This document shows, one piece after another, positions 25,587 through 33,654 of a stretch of DNA of 64,000 nt. Every line of letters begins with the position of its first letter. Position 1 is the first letter of the stretch. The notes beneath the pieces were generated by a model. The model did not search any database. It had not been told where the DNA came from and worked only from the letters and a program-made list of their open reading frames with translations. A program made the position numbers and the translations under genes. Source of the stretch: Phycisphaerae bacterium (lineage in GTDB: Bacteria > Planctomycetota > Phycisphaerae > UBA1845 > Fen-1342); NCBI GenBank assembly GCA_028277645.1, contig JANQFV010000003.1, forward strand, positions 1 to 64,000, given 5' to 3'.

Positions 25587-26075
25587 ATGCGATCTCTGCC
25601 CTACACCCTGATTGTCACGCTGGCCGCCGCTGGCGTCACTCAGGCGAGCTTATGGCGGTTTGACGTGGCCATCGACGGCAATCAGGAAACGCCGCCGGTC
25701 TCCACGCCCGGCACGGGCACCGCGATCGCGCTGCTCGACGATGTCACCCGCGAGATGACGATCGACGGATCGTTCCAGGATCTGATCGGCACAACGACCA
25801 GTGCCCACCTGCACGGCTACGCGGGCGCGGGTACGCCCGGCGGCGTGGTCTTCGGCCTGACGCTCGACGTCGGTGTGACCGCCGGTAACTTCAGCGGCGC
25901 CGGCCTGATCTCAGCCTCGCGCATCGACGACGTCCTGGCGGGTCAGACCTACATCAACATCCACACGACGTTCAAACCCGGCGGCGAGATCCGCGGCCAG
26001 CTCGTCGATCCGTACGTCGTACCCGAACCGGCGAGTGGAGTACTGCTCGGCCTGCTGACCTTCATACCACTGTGA
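25587..26075 (+). CDS. CHRD-domain exported protein with incomplete PEP-CTERM tail
   Basis: 162 residues from ATG 25587 (GGGAGAGTGAGA just upstream). Signal peptide 1-21 (ending AGVTQA-SL). A CHRD-type domain occupies about 22-145: FDVAIDGNQETPPVSTPGTG, STAHLHGY-like AHLHGYAGAGTPG, YINIHTTFKPGGEIRGQLV. The C-terminus YVVPEPASGVLLGLLTFIPL has the VPEP motif and hydrophobic stretch but stops without the usual Arg-rich tail. Either sorting does not need the basic tail here or the gene is recently truncated. Confidence 0.8.
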   Translation: MRSLPYTLIVTLAAAGVTQASLWRFDVAIDGNQETPPVSTPGTGTAIALLDDVTREMTIDGSFQDLIGTTTSAHLHGYAGAGTPGGVVFGLTLDVGVTAGNFSGAGLISASRIDDVLAGQTYINIHTTFKPGGEIRGQLVDPYVVPEPASGVLLGLLTFIPL

Positions 26076-26094
26076 AGGCAGTAGCTAGCCAACC

Positions 26095-26186
26095 GTCATT
26101 CCGAGCGGAGCGAGGAATCTACGCGCGACTTGATGGTTGCATTCGATCGCAGGCAGATCCCTCCTCCCTGCGGTCGTCGGGATGAC
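26095..26186. repeat. dispersed palindrome, copy 4
   Basis: GTCATTCCGAGCGGAGCGAG at the left; CCTCCTCCCTGCGGTCGTCG then GGATGAC at the right. The central GATGGTTGCATTCGATCG resembles the centre of copy 5. It separates the convergent CHRD gene and ftcD. Confidence 0.85.
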
Positions 26187-26198
26187 GATCAGCGCCAT

Positions 26199-27896
26199 CT
26201 ACGACGCGATCTTCTCTTCGACCAGTCGCAAGATCTCCGACTCCAGCGCAATAGCCCGCTCCTGAATCTCCTGGCCGCGTGCGAGCACGTCCTTCAACCA
26301 CATCTGATCCTCGACGCCTTCCGCGTTGATCTTCACGTTCAGGTACGCACCCATGACCGCGCCGCGTGCGGCGAGCGCCCCTACGCCCGCGTCCGACACG
26401 CTGGCCGGATTGCCGATTTCCGCCATCGCCTTGCAGACGTCCATGCATTCGAGAGAGGTCTGCATCACCTGGAATGGCACCTCGATCGCTTCCTTGGTTG
26501 CAGCCTGGATCGCCGCATTCTGGGCGGCCTTCTCCTCATCCGTTGATGCCGGCAGACCGAAGGCCGCCATGATCTTGTTGAACGCGTCCGTATCGTCGTC
26601 GATTAGCTTGAGCAGCTTGTCGTGGCAGGCCTTGCCCTTCTCGGCCCAGTTGCTGAACTCCTCCCAGCGCTCGTCCCAGCCTCGCTTGTGGCTCGAGAGA
26701 TTCGCGACCATCGTGCCCAGCGCCGCCCCCATCGCACCCATCGCCGAGCTGATCGACCCGCCGCCGGGGGCCTTCGACTCGCTCGCCGTCTCGTGGACGA
26801 AACCGGTCAACGTCATGTCGACCAGCCGCTTGCCCTTTGACCCGCGCGCCGCGATGGCGTACTCGATGATCTTCTCTTCCGGCTTGAACGGATACAGATC
26901 GTCCAGCCCCATCGATTTGACCGCGATCTTGATGATTTCGGCGTCCGACACACCCAGCGAGCGGTTCTGCATCTTCAGGTAGTGCCTGCCCGCGTCGAGC
27001 ATCGCCTGCAGCGGGATGAGCCCGACGAGCTCGCTGCCCGTGACGCGCACGCCGCGCGACTCCGCCCGTTTCTTGCACTCCTCGTACGCGACGTGTACCG
27101 GCGTCACGCTGATGTTGGTCAGATTCATCGAGATCTGCGCGACGCCGTACTCTTCGATGAACCAGCCGATGCCCTTCACGCATTTGAGCGCGCCGGGGAT
27201 CCAGATGTCCTTGCCGCGCTCGTCTTTGGCGATCGGGCCGGTCAGCGGATTGCCCTCGCGCTTCTTGCGGCCCTTCTCGCGCACGTCGAACGCGATCGCG
27301 TTTGCCCGCCGGGTCGAAGTCGTGTTCAGGTTGACGTTATAGGCTACGAGGAAATCGCGGGCCCCGACCGCAGTGACACCGTACTGTACGTCGAACGTGC
27401 CCGGCCCGAAATCCGTCTTCCACTGCGGGTCTTTCAGACGCTTCGGCAGCGCCTCGTACTCGCCGGCCCGACACGTCGCGAGATTCTGGCGTTCCTCAGT
27501 CTTCGCGGCGTATTCGTAGAAATAGCCGGAGATGCCGACCTCGTCGCCGAGCCGCTGGCCGAGCTTGTGCGCCCAGGGGACCGTCTCGTCCATGGTGATA
27601 TTCGCCACGGGCACGAGCGGGCAGACGTCCATCGCACCGAAGCGCGGGTGCTCGCCGCTGTGCTTCGACATATCGATCAGCTCTTTGGCCTTGCGCGCGG
27701 CCCGGACGGCGGCCTCCAGCACCGGCTCCGGCGGGCCGACCATGGTCACGACCGTACGATTGGTAGCCTGACCCGGATCGACATCGAGCAATGTCACGCC
27801 GTCGACGGATTCGATCGCATCGGTGATCTGCTTGATGATGGTCTCGTCACGACCTTCGCTGAAATTCGGCACGCACTCGATCAACTGCTCGCTCAT
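26199..27896 (-). CDS. ftcD: bifunctional glutamate formimidoyltransferase / formimidoyltetrahydrofolate cyclodeaminase
   Basis: 565 residues from ATG 27896, with GAGGAAACC directly upstream. The N-terminal transferase (about 1-330) begins MSEQLIECVPNFSEGRDETI and includes TNRTVVTMVGPPEPV, GEHPRFGAMDVCPLVPV and FLVAYNVNLNTTSTRRANAI. The C-terminal cyclodeaminase (about 370-560) includes APGGGSISSAMGAMGAALGTM and AGVGALAARGAVMGAYLNV. The first transfers the formimino group from formiminoglutamate to THF; the second releases ammonia to give methenyl-THF, a folD substrate. The fused architecture is as in animal FTCD. No hut genes are in the window, so histidine breakdown would be encoded elsewhere. 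Confidence 0.93.
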   Translation of the reverse strand: MSEQLIECVPNFSEGRDETIIKQITDAIESVDGVTLLDVDPGQATNRTVVTMVGPPEPVLEAAVRAARKAKELIDMSKHSGEHPRFGAMDVCPLVPVANITMDETVPWAHKLGQRLGDEVGISGYFYEYAAKTEERQNLATCRAGEYEALPKRLKDPQWKTDFGPGTFDVQYGVTAVGARDFLVAYNVNLNTTSTRRANAIAFDVREKGRKKREGNPLTGPIAKDERGKDIWIPGALKCVKGIGWFIEEYGVAQISMNLTNISVTPVHVAYEECKKRAESRGVRVTGSELVGLIPLQAMLDAGRHYLKMQNRSLGVSDAEIIKIAVKSMGLDDLYPFKPEEKIIEYAIAARGSKGKRLVDMTLTGFVHETASESKAPGGGSISSAMGAMGAALGTMVANLSSHKRGWDERWEEFSNWAEKGKACHDKLLKLIDDDTDAFNKIMAAFGLPASTDEEKAAQNAAIQAATKEAIEVPFQVMQTSLECMDVCKAMAEIGNPASVSDAGVGALAARGAVMGAYLNVKINAEGVEDQMWLKDVLARGQEIQERAIALESEILRLVEEKIAS

Positions 27897-28464
27897 GGTT
27901 TCCTCTGCAATGCAAACTGCCCCTGCGCGCGGCGCTGGAGATCGGCCGCTACGTCGCCACAGCGACTCCACACGACGTCATAGTTATAACACGATCGTGG
28001 CTGCCCGACGAACCCACCCTCTGATCCTTCGATCCCCGGATCCTCTGATCCTCGGATTCTCAATTCCTGCGCGAGGCTTTTGCATCAAGCGGTCCGTTTA
28101 CGGCGTTATGAGGCGACGTGGAAAATGATGAGCTTGGCTTGCACCCCCAGTTGGTGGACGAGACGGACCAGGCAACCTGATCGTCCGCCCGCAAGTGTGG
28201 GAACGCTACAAGACAATCGGCCGCGCCAAAATCGCCCTGATCGCCGACGGCACGATCGAACGCCAAGGCAAGGTGATCCACGTGCAGGTGCGCCGGCTGC
28301 ACGATCTGTCGGCACGCATTGCGCCGGTGGCCACGCGGTCGCGGGATTTTCGGTGAGTGAGGAAATAGCCCGCAGTCGAAATCAAACGAATGCGGCCACT
28401 GCCCTGAGCGAACTCGGCAGTACGAATGCACTAGTGCCGAGCAGCGTCCCTGTAGTCCCCGTAC
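27897..28464. other. intergenic stretch with repeat and gene remnant
   Basis: Contains a GATCCT-rich tract at 28018-28059 (GATCCTTCGATCCCCGGATC and similar, a relative of the repeat at 40786) and the dnaE2-like remnant at 28141-28356. Nothing else recognisable. Confidence 0.5.
28141..28356 (+). pseudogene. remnant of error-prone DNA polymerase (DnaE2-like) C-terminus
   Basis: In frame from 28174 the plus strand reads NLIVRPQVWERYKTIGRAKI, then ADGTIERQGKVIHVQVRRLH, and ends TRSRDFR with TGA at 28354. This matches the OB-fold and C-terminal end of DnaE2-type alpha subunits (ANLIVRPDVxERxR ... GxVERQGxVIHVxxxRLxDLS ... SRDF). Just upstream, a different frame reads LVDETDQA, the expected preceding segment (LEDETGxAN), so a one-base deletion has shifted the frame. 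The remaining about 1000 residues are absent. It lies at the edge of the 28-31 kb AT-richer island, consistent with insertion and decay. Confidence 0.65.
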
Positions 28465-29634
28465 CTACGCAGAGCGCCGACGCCCGAGATATCGCATCGG
28501 ACGAATACCGCGGAACGACGCTAAATAGAGGGCAGCCAACCGTTGCTCCATGTCGTCATCAAGTGACCAGATCCCCGGAGTTAACCCCGGTTCAGTGACG
28601 AGGCGATCTACTCCCGCAAGAAGTGCAGCTTGGACAATGTACACAGATGGTCGAACCTCCGCGTTATGCACAAAGTTCACGGCATTGCCATCCGCCACAA
28701 GGAAGATCCGCTGCTTTTTTCGAACGTAAGCAGTAACCGATGTCGCCCAGCGCGCCTGCTCATACTCCGCAAGGTATGACAAATCTAGCTCATCGTCGGC
28801 CGATGTCGCGGAGATTACGTACGTATCAGGGGCGATGTGGTCCCATTCGGTCCCCGCAATAGCGTGGTTTCCAGTCGCGCAGAACACGAGTGAGGCCTCC
28901 TCAAATCCCCGCGACTTCTCCACAGGAGTGAACCCATCGGCCTCCGCAAGGACCGTCTGGCACGGATCACGATCAGCCACCAAGACACGAGCGCGTCGGG
29001 CATGCAGCTCACGTGCAATGCTCTGACCAATCTTGCCGTATCCCACGACGAGCGCAGTGCGTCCAGGAATTGTGACGCCCAAAGGCCTCAACAGAGCTTC
29101 AGCCGAGAACACGATAGCCTCACCAACGCGACGGTCCTCCGTGCGTTTCAGCCGACTTCTTGCGACTGAAACGCATGGTACCATCAGGTCCTCATTCTCG
29201 TAGCGCTGGTGTCCGTTTTCCGTGTCTTCGACTGCCCCTACGCACTGATTCGTCATTAGCCCACACAAGTCGTTGATACAGGACGCAAAGTAGCCCCCAA
29301 TGTCCATTGCGATGAATCGACGATCCCCGATATATCTCTGCAACTGTCCCCCTATCCGTATGGGTTCTTGGAACGCATCTCGACCCAGTCGTAAAACGTC
29401 GACTCGGCCCTCCGTCCAACGCTCTATCTCCGGATCGACAGACTTGGGCTTCGGTATTACGCATGCAACTTGGCCAATACGTTCAAGTGCTTCAAGATAC
29501 GGCGGCAAACTCGGAAGCATGTGCGCTATCACTACAAAGGCACCGTCGAACTCCGAGATTCCGTCGCACACACTATGGAAAAACGTTCGCGCGCTCCGCT
29601 CTAGCCGTCGATCGCCATCCGTACATTGAGTCAT
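28465..29634 (-). CDS. S-adenosylhomocysteine hydrolase-like NAD-binding enzyme
   Basis: 389 residues from ATG 29634, 13 nt after the stop of the XRE-cupin gene. The AdoHcyase-like Rossmann domain is RPLGVTIPGRTALVVGYGKI, then ARRARVLVADRDPCQTVLAE, then VFCATGNHAIAG. Upstream, VEDTENGHQRY corresponds to the SAHH EETTTGxxRL segment. VARSRLKRTEDRRVG can be laid over VNDSVTKSKFDNLYG with the catalytic Lys and Asp in register. MDIGGYF corresponds to the DDGGDL loop. The C-terminal HPDHYRY of true SAHH is missing; the protein ends FRGIRPMRYLGRRRSA. It is probably an enzyme on adenosyl-homocysteine-like or other nucleoside-thioether substrates. AT-richer than the surroundings. Confidence 0.7.
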   Translation of the reverse strand: MTQCTDGDRRLERSARTFFHSVCDGISEFDGAFVVIAHMLPSLPPYLEALERIGQVACVIPKPKSVDPEIERWTEGRVDVLRLGRDAFQEPIRIGGQLQRYIGDRRFIAMDIGGYFASCINDLCGLMTNQCVGAVEDTENGHQRYENEDLMVPCVSVARSRLKRTEDRRVGEAIVFSAEALLRPLGVTIPGRTALVVGYGKIGQSIARELHARRARVLVADRDPCQTVLAEADGFTPVEKSRGFEEASLVFCATGNHAIAGTEWDHIAPDTYVISATSADDELDLSYLAEYEQARWATSVTAYVRKKQRIFLVADGNAVNFVHNAEVRPSVYIVQAALLAGVDRLVTEPGLTPGIWSLDDDMEQRLAALYLASFRGIRPMRYLGRRRSA

Positions 29635-29647
29635 AATCGCACCGTTC

Positions 29648-30736
29648 TCACTTTTTAGTCGCGCGACTTTGCTCGCAATTTGCACCCTGTTCCTGCTGAA
29701 CATGTTGGCTGTAGGCTCGCTCGACGATGTCCCATTTGCCGGCCAACTTCTGACTGTAGTGCACGACGATAATCGATGCGTCACTCAGCGCTTTGCCGCC
29801 ATGCTGCACCGACGCTTCGTACAGCAGCAGCTCAGGATGATCGCCATTAAGCTCAACGCGCAGGCTATCCTCGAACACAATCTCCATCCGTCCAGACATC
29901 AGAAGGATGGCCTCCATCCCATCATGCTTATGCTTTGGCAGATCAACGCCCTCCGGAGCGTTGATGAGATGCACAAGAATCCCAGGCAGAAGAGGCAATG
30001 AACGCATGTCCGCTGCTCGGCCCACGCGCCCCAATGCGGCTCCCAGTGCGCTGTCAGACAACGGAAACCGACGCACCAGGAGCTTCATTCTGAGCACCTC
30101 CGAAAACGTGCCGAAGTCTGGAGCAGATCCCAACTGCTCGACGCGCTGTCCAACAACCCGATCGAAGAGTTGCAAAACTGAGGCGAACGGCACATTGGTC
30201 AGCCGATGCTCCGAGGCAAAGCGACGGACAATTTCCTCCCGGGACCGTTCGCCATGAATCGGAATTCCGGTTGCTTCAAAGGCCTGGACGATAATCGCAC
30301 CATCGTCCTTCGGACGTGGAAGGCTGCTCTGCGGCAAATAAATATTCTGCCTGAGCCGCTGAAGCGCGCGCTCAAGTCGCGCACTCGTCCGCCCCTTCTG
30401 ACGCCCAGCTCGCTCGATAGCTGCATCAAGCAACAACTTCGCCGTATCCTCTGGAGACAACTCGACGGCATCGGCAAGCCGGGCAATCCATTCATCGTCC
30501 GGGACTGTCCGTTTGTCGTTGAGCCGCTTACTCAGAGTTGTTGGTTTGACACCCAGTTTCACCGCTAAATCCTTGTCCTTCACGCCGAGCCTCACGCGGA
30601 GGTCAAAGAGGCGCTGGACAAGTTCTTCTGCAACCGAGCTGTTTTCTTCCGCTGTCATGGCTACGATAGTATCAATCATTTCGCGATCTGCAAGAATTTT
30701 CTTTCCATTCCGCCATCTATCGTAACTCTCTACCAT
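29648..30736 (-). CDS. XRE-family HTH regulator with C-terminal cupin domain
   Basis: About 362 residues from ATG 30736 (MVESYDRWRNG); the start is uncertain, and ATG 30658 would still keep the HTH. HTH_XRE lies at about 40-95: LFDLRVRLGVKDKDLAVKLG, then PTTLSKRLNDKRTVP. A middle region of about 130 residues includes REEIVRRFASEHRLTNVPFA, resembling COG2856-linked helical linkers but with no HExxH. The cupin is at about 240-325: LPKHKHDGMEAILLMSGRME, then ASVQHGGKALSD, with the HxH...E metal-binding pattern. It probably senses a small ligand and controls itself and the SAHH-like enzyme in the same operon. Confidence 0.75.
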   Translation of the reverse strand: MVESYDRWRNGKKILADREMIDTIVAMTAEENSSVAEELVQRLFDLRVRLGVKDKDLAVKLGVKPTTLSKRLNDKRTVPDDEWIARLADAVELSPEDTAKLLLDAAIERAGRQKGRTSARLERALQRLRQNIYLPQSSLPRPKDDGAIIVQAFEATGIPIHGERSREEIVRRFASEHRLTNVPFASVLQLFDRVVGQRVEQLGSAPDFGTFSEVLRMKLLVRRFPLSDSALGAALGRVGRAADMRSLPLLPGILVHLINAPEGVDLPKHKHDGMEAILLMSGRMEIVFEDSLRVELNGDHPELLLYEASVQHGGKALSDASIIVVHYSQKLAGKWDIVERAYSQHVQQEQGANCEQSRATKK

Positions 30737-31132
30737 ATAGCAACTTCTGGTGATCGCATGCGTAAACAGTGAATGTTGTATCCGAAAAACCGCTCGTCTG
30801 TTGACCGAAAGCCGAAGCGGAATCGCTGCTGCGACCGACGCCAACGGACACAGACTCGATTCTCTAACTCGGTAGTCGCACAGCCTGCGAGCGAGGTCCG
30901 CATAGACGAGCGCGGCGCTCAACCTCCACGGCCGACGCAACTTCAAAAGCCAAAACTGATCCCCGTCCACCAGCAGCTTCGTAAGCGCACCCACCCCCAG
31001 GGGAACCACACCGACTGCCGAGCCGCAGGCGCGGCGAGCGGCATTCGTGCGATAAGCAAGAGCGCCAGACCGAGTCCTTGATTCTCAGACCGCTGACACA
31101 TCCCAGCGTCCGAGTCCTTCGTGGCTGTATCC
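30737..31132. other. intergenic stretch, possibly decayed
   Basis: No gene supported. On the minus strand the frame upstream of the XRE-cupin start stays open for about 90 codons (LVDGDQFWLLKLRRPWRLSA), and a second frame has a hydrophobic run ([16 protein letters not shown]), but neither is recognisable. It may hold remains of a membrane protein that once followed the ABC ATPase at 31133. Confidence 0.4.
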
Positions 31133-31843
31133 CTACGTCCCAACCTCCTCATGCTCAAACACCATCCCATCCCGGATCTCGACGATTCGGCGGCAGTGCT
31201 TGGCCACGTTCATGTCGTGCGTGACGGTGATGATCGTGCGGCCCTGCTTGTTCAGGTCGTCCAGGATGTCGAGGATCAAGACGCCGGTCTTGCTGTCGAG
31301 GTTGCCGGTGGGTTCGTCGGCGAGCAGGATCGCCGGGTCGTTGACCAGGGCGCGGGCGATCGCGACGCGCTGCTGCTGGCCGCCGGAGAGTTCGTGCGGT
31401 CGGTGGTGCAGCCGCTCCTGGAGGCCGACCTTGGTCAGCAGCTCGATCGCCAGCGCGCGCCGCTCGGCGGCCGGCACGCCCTGGTAGAACAGCGGCGTCT
31501 CCAGGTTCTCGACGATCGTCTGCGTACCGATCAGGTTGAAACTCTGGAAGATGAAGCCGATCCGCTGACCGCGAATGTCCGAGAGCTGGTCGTCATCGAG
31601 CTGCGAGACATCGACGCCGTCGATCCAGTACGTGCCGGCGGTCGGCCGGTCGAGGCACCCTAACACATTGAGCAGTGTGGACTTACCACTTCCGGAGGGG
31701 CCGACGATCGCGACATAATCGCCCCGCGTGATGGACAGGTCGATCCCCCGCAGCGCGTGTACCTCGACCCCCGCACCGGGCGTCCGGTAGATCTTCACGA
31801 GGTTCTCGAAGCGTACTACCTGGTCGGTCTCGCCGGCGTTCAT
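31133..31843 (-). CDS. ABC transporter ATP-binding protein, LolD/MacB type
   Basis: 236 residues from ATG 31843 (GAGGGACCC just upstream). Motifs: Walker [10 protein letters not shown] near residue 45, Q-loop [10 protein letters not shown], signature [15 protein letters not shown] near 145, Walker [13 protein letters not shown], and H-loop TVTHDMN. The N-terminal [27 protein letters not shown] is typical of the MacB/LolD family, which pairs with FtsX-like permeases for lipoprotein or macrolide export. No permease is adjacent: downstream lies only the XRE-cupin island, so the partner is elsewhere or was displaced. Divergent from rpmE. Confidence 0.9.
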   Translation of the reverse strand: MNAGETDQVVRFENLVKIYRTPGAGVEVHALRGIDLSITRGDYVAIVGPSGSGKSTLLNVLGCLDRPTAGTYWIDGVDVSQLDDDQLSDIRGQRIGFIFQSFNLIGTQTIVENLETPLFYQGVPAAERRALAIELLTKVGLQERLHHRPHELSGGQQQRVAIARALVNDPAILLADEPTGNLDSKTGVLILDILDDLNKQGRTIITVTHDMNVAKHCRRIVEIRDGMVFEHEEVGT

Positions 31844-31899
31844 GGGTCCCTCAAACCGCTCCCGTCGCGTGCTGCGGGGGCGTTCAACGCAAAAATCGG

Positions 31900-31928
31900 T
31901 TGCCAACCCGGTCGCCACATGAGATACT
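31900..31928 (+). promoter_or_regulatory. putative sigma-70 promoter of rpmE-prfA
   Basis: TTGCCA (31900-31905) and GATACT (31923-31928) are separated by 17 bp, about 60 nt before the rpmE start. Confidence 0.5.
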
Positions 31929-31987
31929 ACAGGGCTCTGACGATCTGCGAAAGGCCCCCGGGGCCCGCGAACGAGGAATTGACCGTT

Positions 31988-32224
31988 ATGAAACCCAAGA
32001 TTCATCCCGAGTACCACGAGGCGACGGTCAGTTGTGCCTGCGGCAACACGTTCAAAACCGGTGCCACCGTGACCGAAATCAAGATCGACATCTGCTCCGC
32101 CTGCCACCCCTTCTACACCGGCAAGCAGAAGTTCGTCGACGCGACCGGCCGCGTCGAGCGCTTCCAGAAGAAGTTCGGCGGCAACTACTTCCAGAAGAAG
32201 GGCGCCGCGGCTGCCGGCCAGTAG
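31988..32224 (+). CDS. rpmE: ribosomal protein bL31
   Basis: 78 residues from ATG 31988, with GAGGA about 10 nt upstream. Sequence features: [60 protein letters not shown]. The Cys residues (CACG and CSAC) make it the zinc-binding form of L31. It sits directly before prfA, the same order seen in many bacteria. Confidence 0.96.
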   Translation: MKPKIHPEYHEATVSCACGNTFKTGATVTEIKIDICSACHPFYTGKQKFVDATGRVERFQKKFGGNYFQKKGAAAAGQ

Positions 32225-32249
32225 CGGGTCACCACCGAATAACGTCGAC

Positions 32250-32282
32250 GGCCTCGGTCTGCGCACCGGGGCCTTCGTTTTT
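32250..32282 (+). terminator. rho-independent terminator after rpmE
   Basis: GGCCTCGGT (32250-32258) pairs with ACCGGGGCC (32265-32273), one G-T pair, followed by TTCGTTTTT. It lies between rpmE and prfA and may attenuate prfA expression from the rpmE promoter. Confidence 0.85.
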
Positions 32283-32326
32283 GAATCGCAAAGTTCGGTG
32301 CCCGTAACCCGCTGAGAGCCGCACGT

Positions 32327-33421
32327 ATGTCCACCGCCGTCCAAGACCCGACCTGGATCAAACGCGTTGACGAGATGGCCGCTCGCGCCGAAGAGATCGC
32401 GGGCGAGATGAACAAGCCCGAGGTCGCGACCAACGGCGCGCTGATGACCAAGCTGACGCGCGAGCACGGCGAGCTCGAGAAGCTCGCTAAGCCGTACCGC
32501 GAGTACCGCCAGGTCACCGACCAGCTCAACGAATCACACGAGCTCATCGCCGGCGATGATGCCGACCTGCGCGAGCTCGCCGAGGCGGAGCTGCCCGAGT
32601 TGGAGAAACGGCGCGAGGAGTTGCTCCAGCAGTTGCAGGAGCGACTGGTTACCGGTGATGACGCGGCGGTCCGCTCGGTCATCGTCGAGATTCGCGCCGG
32701 CACCGGCGGTGAAGAAGCGGCCCTGTTCGCGGGCGAGCTGCTCAGCATGTACACCGCCTACGCGGCGCGCAAGGGCTTCAAGGTCGAGCTGATGTCGAGC
32801 TCGGAATCGGACCTAGGCGGGATCAAGGAAGCAATTCTCACGATCTCCGGCGAGGAAGTGTACCTGCACTATCGCTTCGAGGCCGGCGGGCACCGCGTGC
32901 AGCGTGTGCCGAAGACCGAGGCGCAGGGGCGCATTCACACGTCCGCCGCCACGGTCGCGGTGCTGCCCGAGCCGGAAGAGGTCGAGATCGACATCGACTG
33001 GGAAAAGGACGTGCTCGAACACGTCAGCCGAGCGGGCGGGCCGGGCGGTCAGAACGTGAACAAGGTCTCGAGCGCGATCAAGCTCGAACACATTCCGACG
33101 GGCATCACGGTATCGATGCGCGACGAGAAGAGTCAACACAAGAATCGCGCCAAAGCGCGGCGTGTGATGATGTCGCGCGTGTTCGAGCACTTTCACACGC
33201 AGCAGCAGAACGAGCTCGCGTCGGAGCGCAAGAGCATGGTCGGCTCCGGCGATCGCAGCGACCGCATCCGCACGTACAACTTCCCGCAGAACCGCTGCAC
33301 CGATCACCGCATCAACAAGGACGTGTTCGGCCTCGAACGCATCCTCGTCGCTGGCGAGTTTGACGAGTTTCTCCAGGAACTGACCGACCGCGAGCTGAAG
33401 CTGCGGCTGGAGTCGCTGTAG
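32327..33421 (+). CDS. prfA: peptide chain release factor 1
   Basis: 364 residues. RF1 recognises UAA/UAG and hydrolyses the peptidyl-tRNA ester. The catalytic GGQ lies in HVSRAGGPGGQNVNKVSSAI (about 240-255). Other family segments: VIVEIRAGTGGEEAALFAGE, RFEAGGHRVQRVPKTEAQGR, HTSAATVAVLPEPEEVEI, DRIRTYNFPQNRCTDHRI. Length and the RF1-type N-terminal helical domain separate it from RF2 (prfB at 52190). Confidence 0.96.
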   Translation: MSTAVQDPTWIKRVDEMAARAEEIAGEMNKPEVATNGALMTKLTREHGELEKLAKPYREYRQVTDQLNESHELIAGDDADLRELAEAELPELEKRREELLQQLQERLVTGDDAAVRSVIVEIRAGTGGEEAALFAGELLSMYTAYAARKGFKVELMSSSESDLGGIKEAILTISGEEVYLHYRFEAGGHRVQRVPKTEAQGRIHTSAATVAVLPEPEEVEIDIDWEKDVLEHVSRAGGPGGQNVNKVSSAIKLEHIPTGITVSMRDEKSQHKNRAKARRVMMSRVFEHFHTQQQNELASERKSMVGSGDRSDRIRTYNFPQNRCTDHRINKDVFGLERILVAGEFDEFLQELTDRELKLRLESL

Positions 33422-33425
33422 CACT

Positions 33426-33446
33426 CCCCTCCCTGGCAGGGAGGGG
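33426..33446. repeat. CCCCTCCCT hairpin family, copy A
   Basis: CCCCTCCCT / AGGGAGGGG palindrome with a 3-nt loop, followed by CTGGGGGGAGGG. It lies 4 nt after the prfA stop and could act as its terminator. Confidence 0.7.
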
Positions 33447-33624
33447 CTGGGGGGAGGGTTGAGCGCACAGCCGTCAGCGCCTTCCACGGGTTCCTCTGCG
33501 CGTCACCCGTGGCTAATCGCCTTCGTCCCTTCGGGAAGAGGGAACGGTCAAGCACCGACCGCAAGAGCGCGTAGCGCCGGCCCAACGCGGTGCATGTCAA
33601 TACTGCCGCTCTACCCTCCCCTGG

Positions 33625-33646
33625 CCCCTCCCTGCAAGGGAGGGGG
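33625..33646. repeat. CCCCTCCCT hairpin family, copy B
   Basis: CCCCTCCCTGCAAGGGAGGG palindrome beside the end of the ABC-F gene, 200 nt from copy A. The bases between A and B (33447-33624) contain no recognised gene. Confidence 0.7.
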
Positions 33647-33654
33647 ATAGCCCT

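Noticed and set aside
30737-31009. N-terminal extension of the XRE-cupin protein to 31009
   Set aside because: No domain, many Arg/Leu codons of non-coding type, and no ribosome site; the HTH starts well downstream.
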